The position numbers and the translations under genes are program-made. The notes beneath the pieces are model-generated. The model did no database searches, was not told the origin of the DNA, and saw only the letters and a program-made list of their open reading frames with translations. A stretch of DNA of 5,556 bases from Deltaproteobacteria bacterium (lineage in GTDB: Bacteria > Desulfobacterota > Desulfobulbia > Desulfobulbales > UBA5123): NCBI GenBank assembly GCA_021788685.1, contig JAJYKH010000209.1, positions 1 through 5,556 on the forward strand, read 5' to 3'. Of this stretch, positions 1 through 5,468 are shown in pieces (the stretch's first letter is position 1; each line of letters starts with the position of its first letter).

Positions 1-530
1 TGGGCTACGACCTCTATCTCGACCTCCTCCAGCGCACGGTGGAGGACCTGAAGCGCAAGGCGGCCTCCGGCGAGGAGGCGCCCGCAGAGGAAGAGATCGA
101 CCCCGAGATCAATCTCACCCTCTCCGCCTACATCCCCGAACGCTACATCGCCGACCCCGACCAGCGGTACGTCGCCTACCGCAAAATCTCCGCCATCGCC
201 GCGCCGGCCGAGCTCGACGACATGCGCGAGGAGCTGCTGGACCGCTACGGGCAGCTGCCGCCCGAAACCGAAAACCTCCTGGCGGTCATGGAGCTCAAGC
301 TGGAGCTGCGGGCCTTGAAGATCGCCAGGCTCGAGCAGGGGGCGTCCACCCTGGTCTTCACCTTCCTCGACAGGACGCCGGTCGCCCCCGAAAAGATCCT
401 CATCCTGATGAAGCGCTCCCGGGACCGGGTGCGCCTCACCCCCGAGGGCAAGCTGGTGGTCCGGGCGGACCTGCCCACCCCGGCCGCGGTGGTCGAGACG
501 GCCAAAAAGATCTTGCAAGCGGTCAGGTAG
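1..530 (+). CDS. mfd: Transcription-repair coupling factor Mfd, C-terminal end (5' truncated by window)
   Basis: The reading frame is open from the window edge (first whole codon at position 3) to TAG at 528-530, giving the last 175 residues of a protein that normally exceeds 1,100. It starts with GYDLYLDLLQRTVEDLKRK, the end of the RecG-like translocase module. A charged linker follows, then the C-terminal TRCF domain (D7), recognisable by DPEINLTLSAYIPERYI, the R-Y-V-A-Y-RKI helix and ELLDRYGQLP. Mfd is a cytoplasmic ATP-driven translocase that removes RNA polymerase stalled at lesions and recruits UvrA. In known family members D7 packs on the N-terminal UvrB-like module and restrains activity until polymerase is bound. 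The ATPase motifs lie upstream of the window. The GTG at 39 is internal and not a start. The C-terminus looks complete. Confidence in the family is high because the D7 sequence is distinctive. Confidence 0.95.
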   Translation, partial: GYDLYLDLLQRTVEDLKRKAASGEEAPAEEEIDPEINLTLSAYIPERYIADPDQRYVAYRKISAIAAPAELDDMREELLDRYGQLPPETENLLAVMELKLELRALKIARLEQGASTLVFTFLDRTPVAPEKILILMKRSRDRVRLTPEGKLVVRADLPTPAAVVETAKKILQAVR

Positions 531-544
531 GGTGATACTAAACG

Positions 545-697
545 TGGTAATCTCGCAAAAACTTCCGGCGCACGCTGACGCGGACGAGGAAACAGCCATT
601 TAGTGTCCCTCCAGAAAGACCGTTTCCGGATGGATACCAGTTACCCAGCGCATGAAGGGCCGCCGAACGGTTTTTTGCGAGACCACCATCGTGGTGG
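545..697. repeat. Imperfect inverted-repeat element behind mfd
   Basis: The left arm begins GTGGTAATCTCGCAAAAA at 545. Read on the opposite strand, the right arm ends with GTGGTCTCGCAAAAAA, corresponding to 671-695. The core TCTCGCAAAAA is an 11-bp perfect inverted match (551-561 against 672-682). Weaker similarity continues inward: TTCCGGCG at 563-570 against reverse-complement TTCGGCGG, then a CGCTG block in each arm. The arms flank about 65 bp, and the right end carries a perfect 6-bp hairpin (683-697). The size and shape resemble a small non-autonomous repeat or a long-range RNA hairpin. No transposase or target-site duplication was identified, so its mobility is only a guess. Confidence 0.4.
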
Positions 698-832
698 CGC
701 CGTCAGCCGCCGCCCGGAACCGCGCCGGGCTGGGGGAGCTCGATTCGGCGGCAACCCCACACGCCTCACCCCGCGTACGCGCGCGCCTTGCTCAGACGGT
801 TTGCCGGGCCGTCCTTCACCTCATCAACTCAG

Positions 833-869
833 CCTGCCTGAGCGGCGGCTGGCAAACCCATCAGGCAGG
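833..869 (+). promoter_or_regulatory. Leader hairpin overlapping the surA ribosome binding site
   Basis: CCTGCCTGA (833-841) and TCAGGCAGG (861-869) form a perfect 9-bp stem with a 19-nt loop; TGG at 850-852 can pair with CCA at 858-860 inside it. The right arm includes the first three bases (867-869) of the only good Shine-Dalgarno sequence before the surA start at 877. In the transcript the stem would compete with ribosome binding, so it is a candidate translational control structure. The pairing is seen directly. Regulation is inference, and the structure could also be a neutral consequence of the GC-rich sequence. Confidence 0.4.
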
Positions 870-871
870 AG
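867..871 (+). promoter_or_regulatory. Ribosome binding site fixing the surA start
   Basis: AGGAG lies 5 nt before ATG at 877. It decides the start: an in-frame GTG at 871 overlaps this site, and the farther upstream in-frame start at 652 has neither a signal peptide nor family-like sequence after it. Confidence 0.7.
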
Positions 872-876
872 TGGTT

Positions 877-1857
877 ATGCCTCACAGATTGCAGCGGATC
901 CTGATCCTGGCAGCGGCGGTGCTCCTGCTGCCGGCCGCCGGGCGGGCGGAAATCGTCGACCGGGTGGTCGCGGTGGTCAACAACGACGTCATCACCCTCC
1001 ATGATCTGAACGAGGAGGGGGCGGACCTCTTCCGGCGTATCCGGCAGGAGATTCCTCCCGCCGAGCAGGAGGAGGCCCTGCGCCGGGCCCGGCAGGAGCT
1101 GCTTTCCAACCTGATTGACAAGCGGCTTCTCGAGCAGCGGGCGGCGGAGCTGAAAATCACCGTGAGCGACGAGGAGGTCAATACCGCCATGGAGCGGATT
1201 CTGGCCAGGAACGGCGTCGACCGGAAAAAGTTCCTCCACGACCTGCAAATGGGCGGCACCACGGAGGCGGCGTACCGGAGCCGGCTGCGGACCCAGATCC
1301 TCCAGCAGAAGGTAATCGGCCTCGAGGTGCGGTCCCGGATCGTGGTGACCGACCAGAAGGTGAAGGAGTACTACGACAGCCATTTCGGTGGCGAGAAGCA
1401 GCAGGATGGCTATCATGTCCTGCAGATGGGGGTCGCCTGGAAGGAAGACGGCGGCTCGCCCACCCGCGAGGAAGCGAGGGCCAAGGCGGAAAAGATCAGG
1501 AGCCAGGCCGCGGCCGGCGGCGATTTCCAGGAGCTGGCCAAGGCCTATTCCGATTTGCCCTCGGCGGCGGACGGCGGCGACATCGGCGTTTTCGGGAAGG
1601 AGGAGATGGCCCCATACATGCGGGAGGTGGTCGAGAAAATGAAGCCGGGCGAGGTGAGCCCGGTGGTTGAAACCCCGGCCGGGTTCCAGTTCTTCAAGCT
1701 GCTCTCGATCAAGCAGGGGGATGTCATCCGGCAGGCCGCGCTTGAGAGCATGAAGGACGAGATCAGGGACAAGGTGTACAAGGAGGAGTCCGAGGCGCAG
1801 TTCGACAAGTGGTTGAAAGACCTGCGCGACAAGGCCTATGTCAAAAAGCTTCTCTAA
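877..1857 (+). CDS. SurA/PpiC-type periplasmic peptidyl-prolyl isomerase and chaperone, single parvulin domain
   Basis: This 326-residue protein probably helps outer-membrane or exported proteins fold in the periplasm and isomerises prolyl bonds. Residues 1-24 form a typical Sec signal peptide: basic start MPHRLQR, hydrophobic core ILILAAAVLLL, likely cleavage after AGRA. The mature part opens with EIVDRVVAVVNNDVIT, the hallmark of the SurA N-terminal chaperone domain (about residues 25-165). One parvulin rotamase domain follows (about 178-277), with YHVLQMGV at its start, then the DFQELAKAYSD helix, the GGDIGVF loop, MKPGEVSPVVETPAGFQFFKL near its end, and a basic C-terminal helix. Escherichia coli SurA carries two parvulin domains; this protein has one, so a strict surA symbol is withheld. 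The ATG at 877 is chosen for its AGGAG site and the signal peptide. The stop at 1855-1857 abuts the mosaic repeat. Confidence 0.88.
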   Translation: MPHRLQRILILAAAVLLLPAAGRAEIVDRVVAVVNNDVITLHDLNEEGADLFRRIRQEIPPAEQEEALRRARQELLSNLIDKRLLEQRAAELKITVSDEEVNTAMERILARNGVDRKKFLHDLQMGGTTEAAYRSRLRTQILQQKVIGLEVRSRIVVTDQKVKEYYDSHFGGEKQQDGYHVLQMGVAWKEDGGSPTREEARAKAEKIRSQAAAGGDFQELAKAYSDLPSAADGGDIGVFGKEEMAPYMREVVEKMKPGEVSPVVETPAGFQFFKLLSIKQGDVIRQAALESMKDEIRDKVYKEESEAQFDKWLKDLRDKAYVKKLL

Positions 1858-1858
1858 C

Positions 1859-2016
1859 GTAACCGATCACAGGGGCATCGGAGCGTCGAGACGGCCCCTG
1901 CCCGATTTCGTAAGCGATCACAGGTGCCGGAGATGCACGAAAGCGGCCTGTGAGGCTGTGATCGGGTACGCGAACAGACCGCTGACAAAGCAGATTCGGT
2001 GCCTGTGATCGCTTAC
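1859..2016. repeat. REP/BIME-like mosaic: four head copies with bulged hairpins
   Basis: Four copies of one head sequence are visible. A at 1859-1873 reads GTAACCGATCACAGG. B at 1910-1924 reads GTAAGCGATCACAGG. C (inverted) occupies 1956-1969 and reads GTACCCGATCACAG on the minus strand. D (inverted) occupies 2002-2016 and is identical to B. A, B and D each lead into a bulged hairpin. In A, CAGGGGC at 1870-1876 pairs with GCCCCTG at 1894-1900, with an inner CGT/ACG stem. In B, CACAGG plus CCG (1919-1929, 2-nt bulge) pairs with CGG plus CCTGTG (1944-1952). In D, read on the minus strand, ACAGG, a CA bulge and CCG pair with CGG and TCTGT. C is head-only and abuts B tail to tail. B can also pair with D over 15 bp and A with C over 13 of 14. 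The element starts one base after the surA stop and nearly fills the gap to rodZ. A conserved GTAA-type head followed by a bulged palindrome recalls REP sequences mobilised by RAYT transposases; that link is inference. Confidence 0.65.
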
Positions 2017-2041
2017 TCTCTAACCCCCCGATGGAGGGCCT

Positions 2042-3433
2042 ATGAATGACGTTTCCCGGGAAACGGCGGCGGCTCCCGATGCGGACCGCGCCGAGTCGGT
2101 GGGACAGTTCCTGAAACAGGAGCGGCTTCGCCAGAACAAGACCCTGAAGGAGGTCGCCGAAGCCACCTGCATCCACATCAACACCCTGGAAGCCCTCGAA
2201 GAGGAGAACCGCGCCAGGCTTCCGGCCGAGGTCTTCGTGCGCGGCTTCATCTCCAACTACGCGCAGTACCTCAAGCTCGATCCCCAAGAGGCCCTGAACC
2301 GGTACGGCCGCAAGATGACGACCGAATGGATCAGCCCCGGGGCCGGCTACGTGACCAAGGTGCCATCAAAAACGGAAGACCGGCCCAAGAAATCCGGCGC
2401 CCGCCGGGTGATCCTGCTGCTGGGGCTGGCCGCCGCCGCCTTGCTCGGCCTGTGGGTCTACCGTCAATCCCTGCCCCCCTCGGCCGACCGGCTGGCCGAA
2501 AAGACACTGGAGAAAGCGCTTTCCTCTGCCGGTAAGCCCGAGGCGGAGCGGATTCCCGGGAGCCCCGGGACCGAGGAGCAGGCAGGGCCGAACGAGGCGG
2601 TTCCGCTTCCCGGTGGCGCCCAGACGGCTGTCCCGGCGGCGGAATCTGGCGCCGGACAGGCCGCCGCCCCCGCCCCGGAGCAGACCGCGCCCCCCGTGGC
2701 GGCTCCCGAGGCAACGGCCGCCGCCCCGGCGGCAAGAACGGCCCCCGAGTCTGCCGCGTCAGCGCAAAAGCCCGGCCAGCCCAAGCCTCAGGCCACGGGC
2801 CCAACCCAAGCGCCGGCCCCGGCCCCGGCCCCGCCCGCGGCCCAGCCTCTTGCTTCGGCCCCGGCTTCCACCGCACCGGCGGCGAAGGCGGCGGCTCCGG
2901 CCGCTTCACCCACAAAGGCGGCAGCACCGGCAGCGATTCCGGCCCCGACTCAAGCCCAAAGCCCCGCGCAGACCTCGGCCCGGGCGAAAGTCCAGCCCAC
3001 GGCCTTGTCCCAAGCTCCTCCGGCTCAGACGCCGACCCCGGCGGCCACGGCTCCGGCCCGCGTCCCGGCTGGCGCAAAACCCGCTGGGCAGGCTCCCGCT
3101 ACAGCAACCGCGACCTCCACGGCACCAGCAGCCAAGACGGCGGCCGGAAAGGCGGCCGAGGCCCCCGCTCCATCCCCGGCCGGGGATGCAGCCAACACCC
3201 TCGAAGCCCGGTTCACCCAGACCACCTGGGTCCGGGTCCGCCTCGACGGCAAGCCGCCGGCCGAGTACCTGTTCCAGCCGGGAGAGCGGCACTCCTGGAA
3301 GGCGGACACCATCGACCTCTTCCTGGGGAACGCGGGCGGGGCCGACCTGGTCCTTAACGGCGAGCCCCAGCCGAGCCCCGGCCCCCCGGGAAAGACCGCC
3401 CGGCTCACGTTCGGGCCCCCCCCAAGCCATTAA
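2042..3433 (+). CDS. rodZ: RodZ-like HTH / single-pass membrane protein with long Ala/Pro linker
   Basis: The 463-residue protein has the RodZ layout. A cytoplasmic helix-turn-helix of the HTH_25 type occupies about residues 17-90 (VGQFLKQERLRQNKTLKEVA, then IHINTLEALEE, then PAEVFVRGFISNYAQYLKLD). A basic stretch (KKSGARR) leads into one membrane segment, about 121-140 (RVILLLGLAAAALLGLWVY). A periplasmic Ala/Pro/Thr/Gln linker of roughly 190 residues follows (190-385), then a C-terminal DUF4115-type domain (about 386-460, LEARFTQTTWVRVRLDGK to ARLTFG). RodZ binds MreB and links the actin-like cytoskeleton to the cell-wall elongation machinery. GGAGGG at 2033-2038 supports the ATG at 2042, although the 3-nt spacing is short. 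The linker is unusually long, and its GCC/CCG codons leave other frames open across 2600-3200, producing false reading frames. recO follows after 10 nt. The HTH is more likely a protein-contact module than a DNA-binding regulator, but this was not shown here. Confidence 0.88.
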   Translation: MNDVSRETAAAPDADRAESVGQFLKQERLRQNKTLKEVAEATCIHINTLEALEEENRARLPAEVFVRGFISNYAQYLKLDPQEALNRYGRKMTTEWISPGAGYVTKVPSKTEDRPKKSGARRVILLLGLAAAALLGLWVYRQSLPPSADRLAEKTLEKALSSAGKPEAERIPGSPGTEEQAGPNEAVPLPGGAQTAVPAAESGAGQAAAPAPEQTAPPVAAPEATAAAPAARTAPESAASAQKPGQPKPQATGPTQAPAPAPAPPAAQPLASAPASTAPAAKAAAPAASPTKAAAPAAIPAPTQAQSPAQTSARAKVQPTALSQAPPAQTPTPAATAPARVPAGAKPAGQAPATATATSTAPAAKTAAGKAAEAPAPSPAGDAANTLEARFTQTTWVRVRLDGKPPAEYLFQPGERHSWKADTIDLFLGNAGGADLVLNGEPQPSPGPPGKTARLTFGPPPSH

Positions 3434-3443
3434 ATCATTCCTG

Positions 3444-4217
3444 ATGGCGGCATGCGGCCAGACCCCGGCCGTGGTCATCGGCGTGGCCGACCACGGCGAA
3501 TCGGACAAGATCGTCACCTGCTACTGCCCCGGCCTGGGCAAGCTGAAGGGGATCGCCAAGGGCGCCAAGCGCAGCCGGAAACGGTTCGTCAACAAGCTGG
3601 AGCTTTTTTCGCTCCTCGAGATCCAGTACGCCACCGGCAGCCGCACCTCCCTGGTGCGCATCGACCAGGCGGAGATGCTCACCCCCTTCCCGACCCTGCG
3701 CCGCAGCTACGACGCCTACGCCGGGGCGGCCCTGATCTGCGAGCTCCTTCTCAACTGGACCCGGGAAAACGACGGCGACGACGAGCTGTTCGCCCTGGTG
3801 GTGTGGGCGCTCACCCAGCTCGACCAGGGGCAGCCGGTGGGCGACACCCTGGTCCTCTTCCAGATCCGGATGCTCGACCTTCTGGGCTACCGGCCCCGGC
3901 TCCACGGCTGCCTAGAATGCGGCGGCCTCGCCCCGGCCGGCGCCCCCTACCGGTTCAGCCCGAGCAGGAGCGGCCTGCTCTGCTCACGGTGCGGCTGCCG
4001 GCAGACCGGGGCGGTCCCGGACCAGGCCAGCCTGTCGCTCAGCACGGTCATGCTGCTCCTGAAAGCCCAGGACCTCCCCCGCGAGAAGCTCTCACGCCTG
4101 CGCTTCTCCCCGGCCGCCGCCCGCGAATCGCTCACCATGCTCCGGCACTACGGCACTTACCTCCTGCAACGGGAGATTTACTCCTGGAACCATTTGGGCT
4201 GCCTTGCGGCAGGCTGA
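3444..4217 (+). CDS. recO: DNA repair protein RecO
   Basis: RecO works with RecF and RecR to load RecA on SSB-coated single-stranded DNA in recombinational gap repair, and can anneal complementary strands. The 257-residue protein matches the family's usual length. An N-terminal OB-fold spans about residues 5-80 (VVIGVADHGESDKIVTCYCPGLGKLKGIAKGAKRS, then RFVNKLELFSLLEI and a TSLVRIDQAEML strand). A helical domain follows, with a zinc-ribbon-like module whose likely ligands are C156/C159 (CLEC) and C180/C183 (CSRC). The frame stays open upstream to 2613 only because the rodZ linker is stop-free there; that Arg/Pro-rich extension is not RecO-like, so ATG 3444 is used. No Shine-Dalgarno sequence precedes it. 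With the rodZ stop 10 nt upstream, expression probably relies on translational coupling. The stop is TGA 4215-4217, and no strong terminator is seen downstream. Confidence 0.93.
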   Translation: MAACGQTPAVVIGVADHGESDKIVTCYCPGLGKLKGIAKGAKRSRKRFVNKLELFSLLEIQYATGSRTSLVRIDQAEMLTPFPTLRRSYDAYAGAALICELLLNWTRENDGDDELFALVVWALTQLDQGQPVGDTLVLFQIRMLDLLGYRPRLHGCLECGGLAPAGAPYRFSPSRSGLLCSRCGCRQTGAVPDQASLSLSTVMLLLKAQDLPREKLSRLRFSPAAARESLTMLRHYGTYLLQREIYSWNHLGCLAAG

Positions 4218-4309
4218 AGGCAAAGGCAAAACGGTTCTGCCTCAAGCCTCCAATCAAGCGAAGCGCTCCTCCAACCTGAAGAAGTCGGGTTGAGCTGCCA
4301 GCCGGCGGA

Positions 4310-4882
4310 TCAAGCCAGCTTCTTTATCACCCACGCCATATTCCGGCCGAGGTCCCGCATGGTGCGCACGCCCTCTTCGTCCTTGGCGACCTCGCCCGGC
4401 TCCCGCCCGATGCCGATGTTCCAGTAGGAGGAGCCGACCACGATCATCTGGCCGATCAGGAAAAAATGGTTGAGGGAGCTGAAGACGTGGCTCGCCCCGG
4501 CCCGGCGGACGGCCACCACCCCGGCCCCGGCCTTGCGCTTGAAGAGGTCGCCGTTGGCCCGGGAGACCATGCCGCAGCGCTCGATCATCGCCTTCATGGA
4601 GGCGGAGACATCGGCGAAGTAGGTGGGCGAGCCGAGCAGGATGCCATCCGCCTCTTTCATCTTGGCGATGTACTCGTTCACCGCATCGTCCTCCATGGCG
4701 CAGCGGCTGTTTTTGCGCTCGAAGCACTTGAAGCAGGCGATGCAGCCCCGGAGCGGCTGCCCGGCCAATTCGACCAGCTCGGTTTCGATGCCCTCGGCCG
4801 CGGCCTCGTCGAGGGCCAATTTGAGCAGATGGGCGGTGTTGCCGTTCTTTCTGGCGCTGCCGCTGAAGGCGACGATTTTCAT
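4310..4882 (-). CDS. Flavodoxin-fold NAD(P)H/FMN oxidoreductase, Isf-like with four-cysteine motif
   Basis: This 190-residue cytoplasmic protein belongs to the NADPH-dependent FMN reductase / flavodoxin-like family. Its N-terminus MKIVAFSGSARKNGNT is the strand plus FMN-phosphate loop (residues 7-16). GSPTYFADVSASMKAMIERC (84-103) is the second flavin-contact segment, and the end (REPGEVAKDEEGVRTMRDLG) is typical of the group. Cysteines 47, 50, 53 and 61 form CX2CX2CX7C, matching the compact motif that binds a 4Fe-4S cluster in archaeal iron-sulfur flavoprotein Isf. Whether a cluster is present here is inference; many bacterial relatives are simply called flavodoxin family. The substrate is unknown. 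A second Met six bases upstream (4888) is possible, but AGGGAG (complement of 4890-4895) lies 7 nt from the 4882 start and only 1 nt from 4888, so 4882 is preferred. The gene converges on recO and diverges from the YkgJ-type gene. Confidence 0.85.
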   Translation of the reverse strand: MKIVAFSGSARKNGNTAHLLKLALDEAAAEGIETELVELAGQPLRGCIACFKCFERKNSRCAMEDDAVNEYIAKMKEADGILLGSPTYFADVSASMKAMIERCGMVSRANGDLFKRKAGAGVVAVRRAGASHVFSSLNHFFLIGQMIVVGSSYWNIGIGREPGEVAKDEEGVRTMRDLGRNMAWVIKKLA

Positions 4883-4889
4883 GTTCATT

Positions 4890-4895
4890 CTCCCT
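4890..4895 (-). promoter_or_regulatory. Ribosome binding site deciding the flavoprotein start
   Basis: On the minus strand this reads AGGGAG. It sits 7 nt before the ATG at 4882 but only 1 nt before the ATG at 4888, which favours the shorter protein beginning MKIVAF. Confidence 0.55.
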
Positions 4896-4913
4896 GAAAT
4901 GTTTGTTTGAAAA

Positions 4914-4945
4914 AGGGGTTGCCCGGCTCACTCAGGGCAATTCCT
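4914..4945. promoter_or_regulatory. Imperfect palindrome in the divergent spacer (operator or leader hairpin candidate)
   Basis: TTGCCC at 4919-4924 and GGGCAA at 4935-4940 are perfect inverted arms around a 10-base centre. Pairing extends outward through two G-T wobbles, two G-C pairs and one A-T pair, giving an 11-bp RNA stem when transcribed rightwards. It lies between the divergent flavoprotein and YkgJ-type genes, 16 bases before the latter's ATG. It could be a shared operator or a leader hairpin of the rightward transcript. No promoter hexamers nearby were convincing, apart from TTGAAA at 4908-4913, which lacks a good partner. Confidence 0.35.
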
Positions 4946-4961
4946 CTACTGTGGCCAATCA

Positions 4962-5468
4962 ATGGAAACACTTCAAGAATATTTTCAGCTTCTGGCGCGG
5001 CTGGATGCGGAAATCGAGCGGCTGTGCCGCTGGCACGGGCCGCAGCTGAAGTGCCGGGAGGGGTGCAGCTCCTGCTGCACGGAGCTGACCCTGCTCCCCA
5101 TCGAGGCGGCGAGCCTTCGAAGGGCCTTCGCCGGGCTGCCGGCGGGGGAGCAGGAGATCGTTCGGGGCCAGGCCCGGCTGCCGGGGAGCGGCTGCCCCTT
5201 CCTCCACCGGGAGCGCTGCCTCATTTACCCAGCCCGGCCGGTGATCTGCCGCACCCACGGGCTGCCCGTGGCCTACGTGGACCCGGAGCGGGAGGTGATC
5301 GAGGTCTCCGCCTGCGACCTCAACTTCCCGCCCGAGCACGAGCTCGAACAAGACGGGCTGCTGTTTCTCGATCCGTTCAACGAGGAGCTGCGGCGGCTCA
5401 GCGAGGATTCATGGGTGAAGTCGGGGGAGATGGGGCGCATCGCCATGCGGGAGTGCATCGGCGGCTGA
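4962..5468 (+). CDS. YkgJ-family cysteine-cluster protein
   Basis: The 168-residue protein belongs to the YkgJ / CxxCxxCC group of putative metal-binding proteins (often annotated as zinc- or iron-chelating or Fe-S oxidoreductase-like), whose reaction is generally unknown. The defining cluster is C31, C35, C38, C39 (KCREGCSSCC), preceded by a helix with C22. The second conserved block contains C78 (GCPF), C86 (RCLIYPARPVICRTHG) and C96, followed by C118 (SACDLN); this spacing is the family signature for cluster or metal ligation. There is no signal peptide or membrane segment, so it is likely cytoplasmic. ATG 4962 gives a family-like N-terminus, but no Shine-Dalgarno is obvious; the nearest purine run (CAGGG, 4933-4937) is too far upstream. 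It is divergent from the Isf-like flavoprotein gene. Another open frame across it is a shadow. Confidence 0.87.
   Translation: METLQEYFQLLARLDAEIERLCRWHGPQLKCREGCSSCCTELTLLPIEAASLRRAFAGLPAGEQEIVRGQARLPGSGCPFLHRERCLIYPARPVICRTHGLPVAYVDPEREVIEVSACDLNFPPEHELEQDGLLFLDPFNEELRRLSEDSWVKSGEMGRIAMRECIGG

Larger units (their letters stand above)
531..876. other. Non-coding leader between mfd and surA, rich in inverted repeats
   Basis: This 346-bp stretch carries no supported gene. The frame of the next gene stays open upstream to 652, but that extension encodes Arg/Ala-rich sequence without family character and would bury the signal peptide. The first 120 bases look less GC-rich than the flanking genes. 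Several perfect stems are visible: TCTCGCAAAAA at 551-561 with its complement at 672-682; CCACCA at 683-688 with TGGTGG at 692-697; GCCCGG at 712-717 with CCGGGC at 725-730, enclosed by GCCGCCG at 706-712 and CGGCGGC at 746-752; GACGG at 795-799 with CCGTC at 809-813; and CCTGCCTGA at 833-841 with TCAGGCAGG at 861-869. I could not match it to a riboswitch class I know, and no convincing sigma-70 promoter is visible. It may be a structured leader, a remnant repeat, or both. Confidence 0.6.

Noticed and set aside
513..539. Possible sigma-70 promoter TTGCAA / GATACT at the end of mfd
   Set aside because: Only 4 of 6 matches in each hexamer and a 15-bp spacer; too weak to claim.
652..876. Upstream in-frame extension of the surA-like gene
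   Set aside because: It would bury the signal peptide 75 residues inside and lacks family similarity; the ATG at 877 has a good AGGAG site.
842..876. GEMM (c-di-GMP) riboswitch suggested by GGCAAACC at 851-858
   Set aside because: The remaining conserved blocks and the second helix of that class are absent.
603..1004. Open frame of 133 codons in the mfd-surA leader
   Set aside because: Arg/Pro/Gly-rich with no domain character, no ribosome binding site, and it overlaps the surA signal peptide region in another frame.
1956..2010. CRP-like TGTGA/TCACA operator in the surA-rodZ gap
   Set aside because: The TGTGA half-sites belong to the repeat heads and no opposing half-site lies at the 6-bp spacing needed.
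2331..3077. Minus-strand open frame of 248 codons opposite rodZ, and similar ones to 3517
   Set aside because: Pro/Arg/Gly-rich mirror of the biased rodZ linker; no recognisable domain.
2613..3443. Upstream extension of recO through the rodZ linker
   Set aside because: Arg/Pro low-complexity product of the stop-free GC-rich linker read in a shifted frame; RecO-like sequence starts only at 3444.
4199..4242. Hairpins at the recO end (CTGCC-TTGC-GGCAG at 4199-4212; AGGCA/TGCCT at 4224-4242) as terminators
   Set aside because: Stems are only 5 bp and no T-run follows on either strand, apart from a weak T-rich stretch on the minus strand.
4254..4931. 225-codon minus-strand frame overlapping the flavoprotein gene
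   Set aside because: Arg/Gly/His-rich shadow of the real flavodoxin-fold frame.
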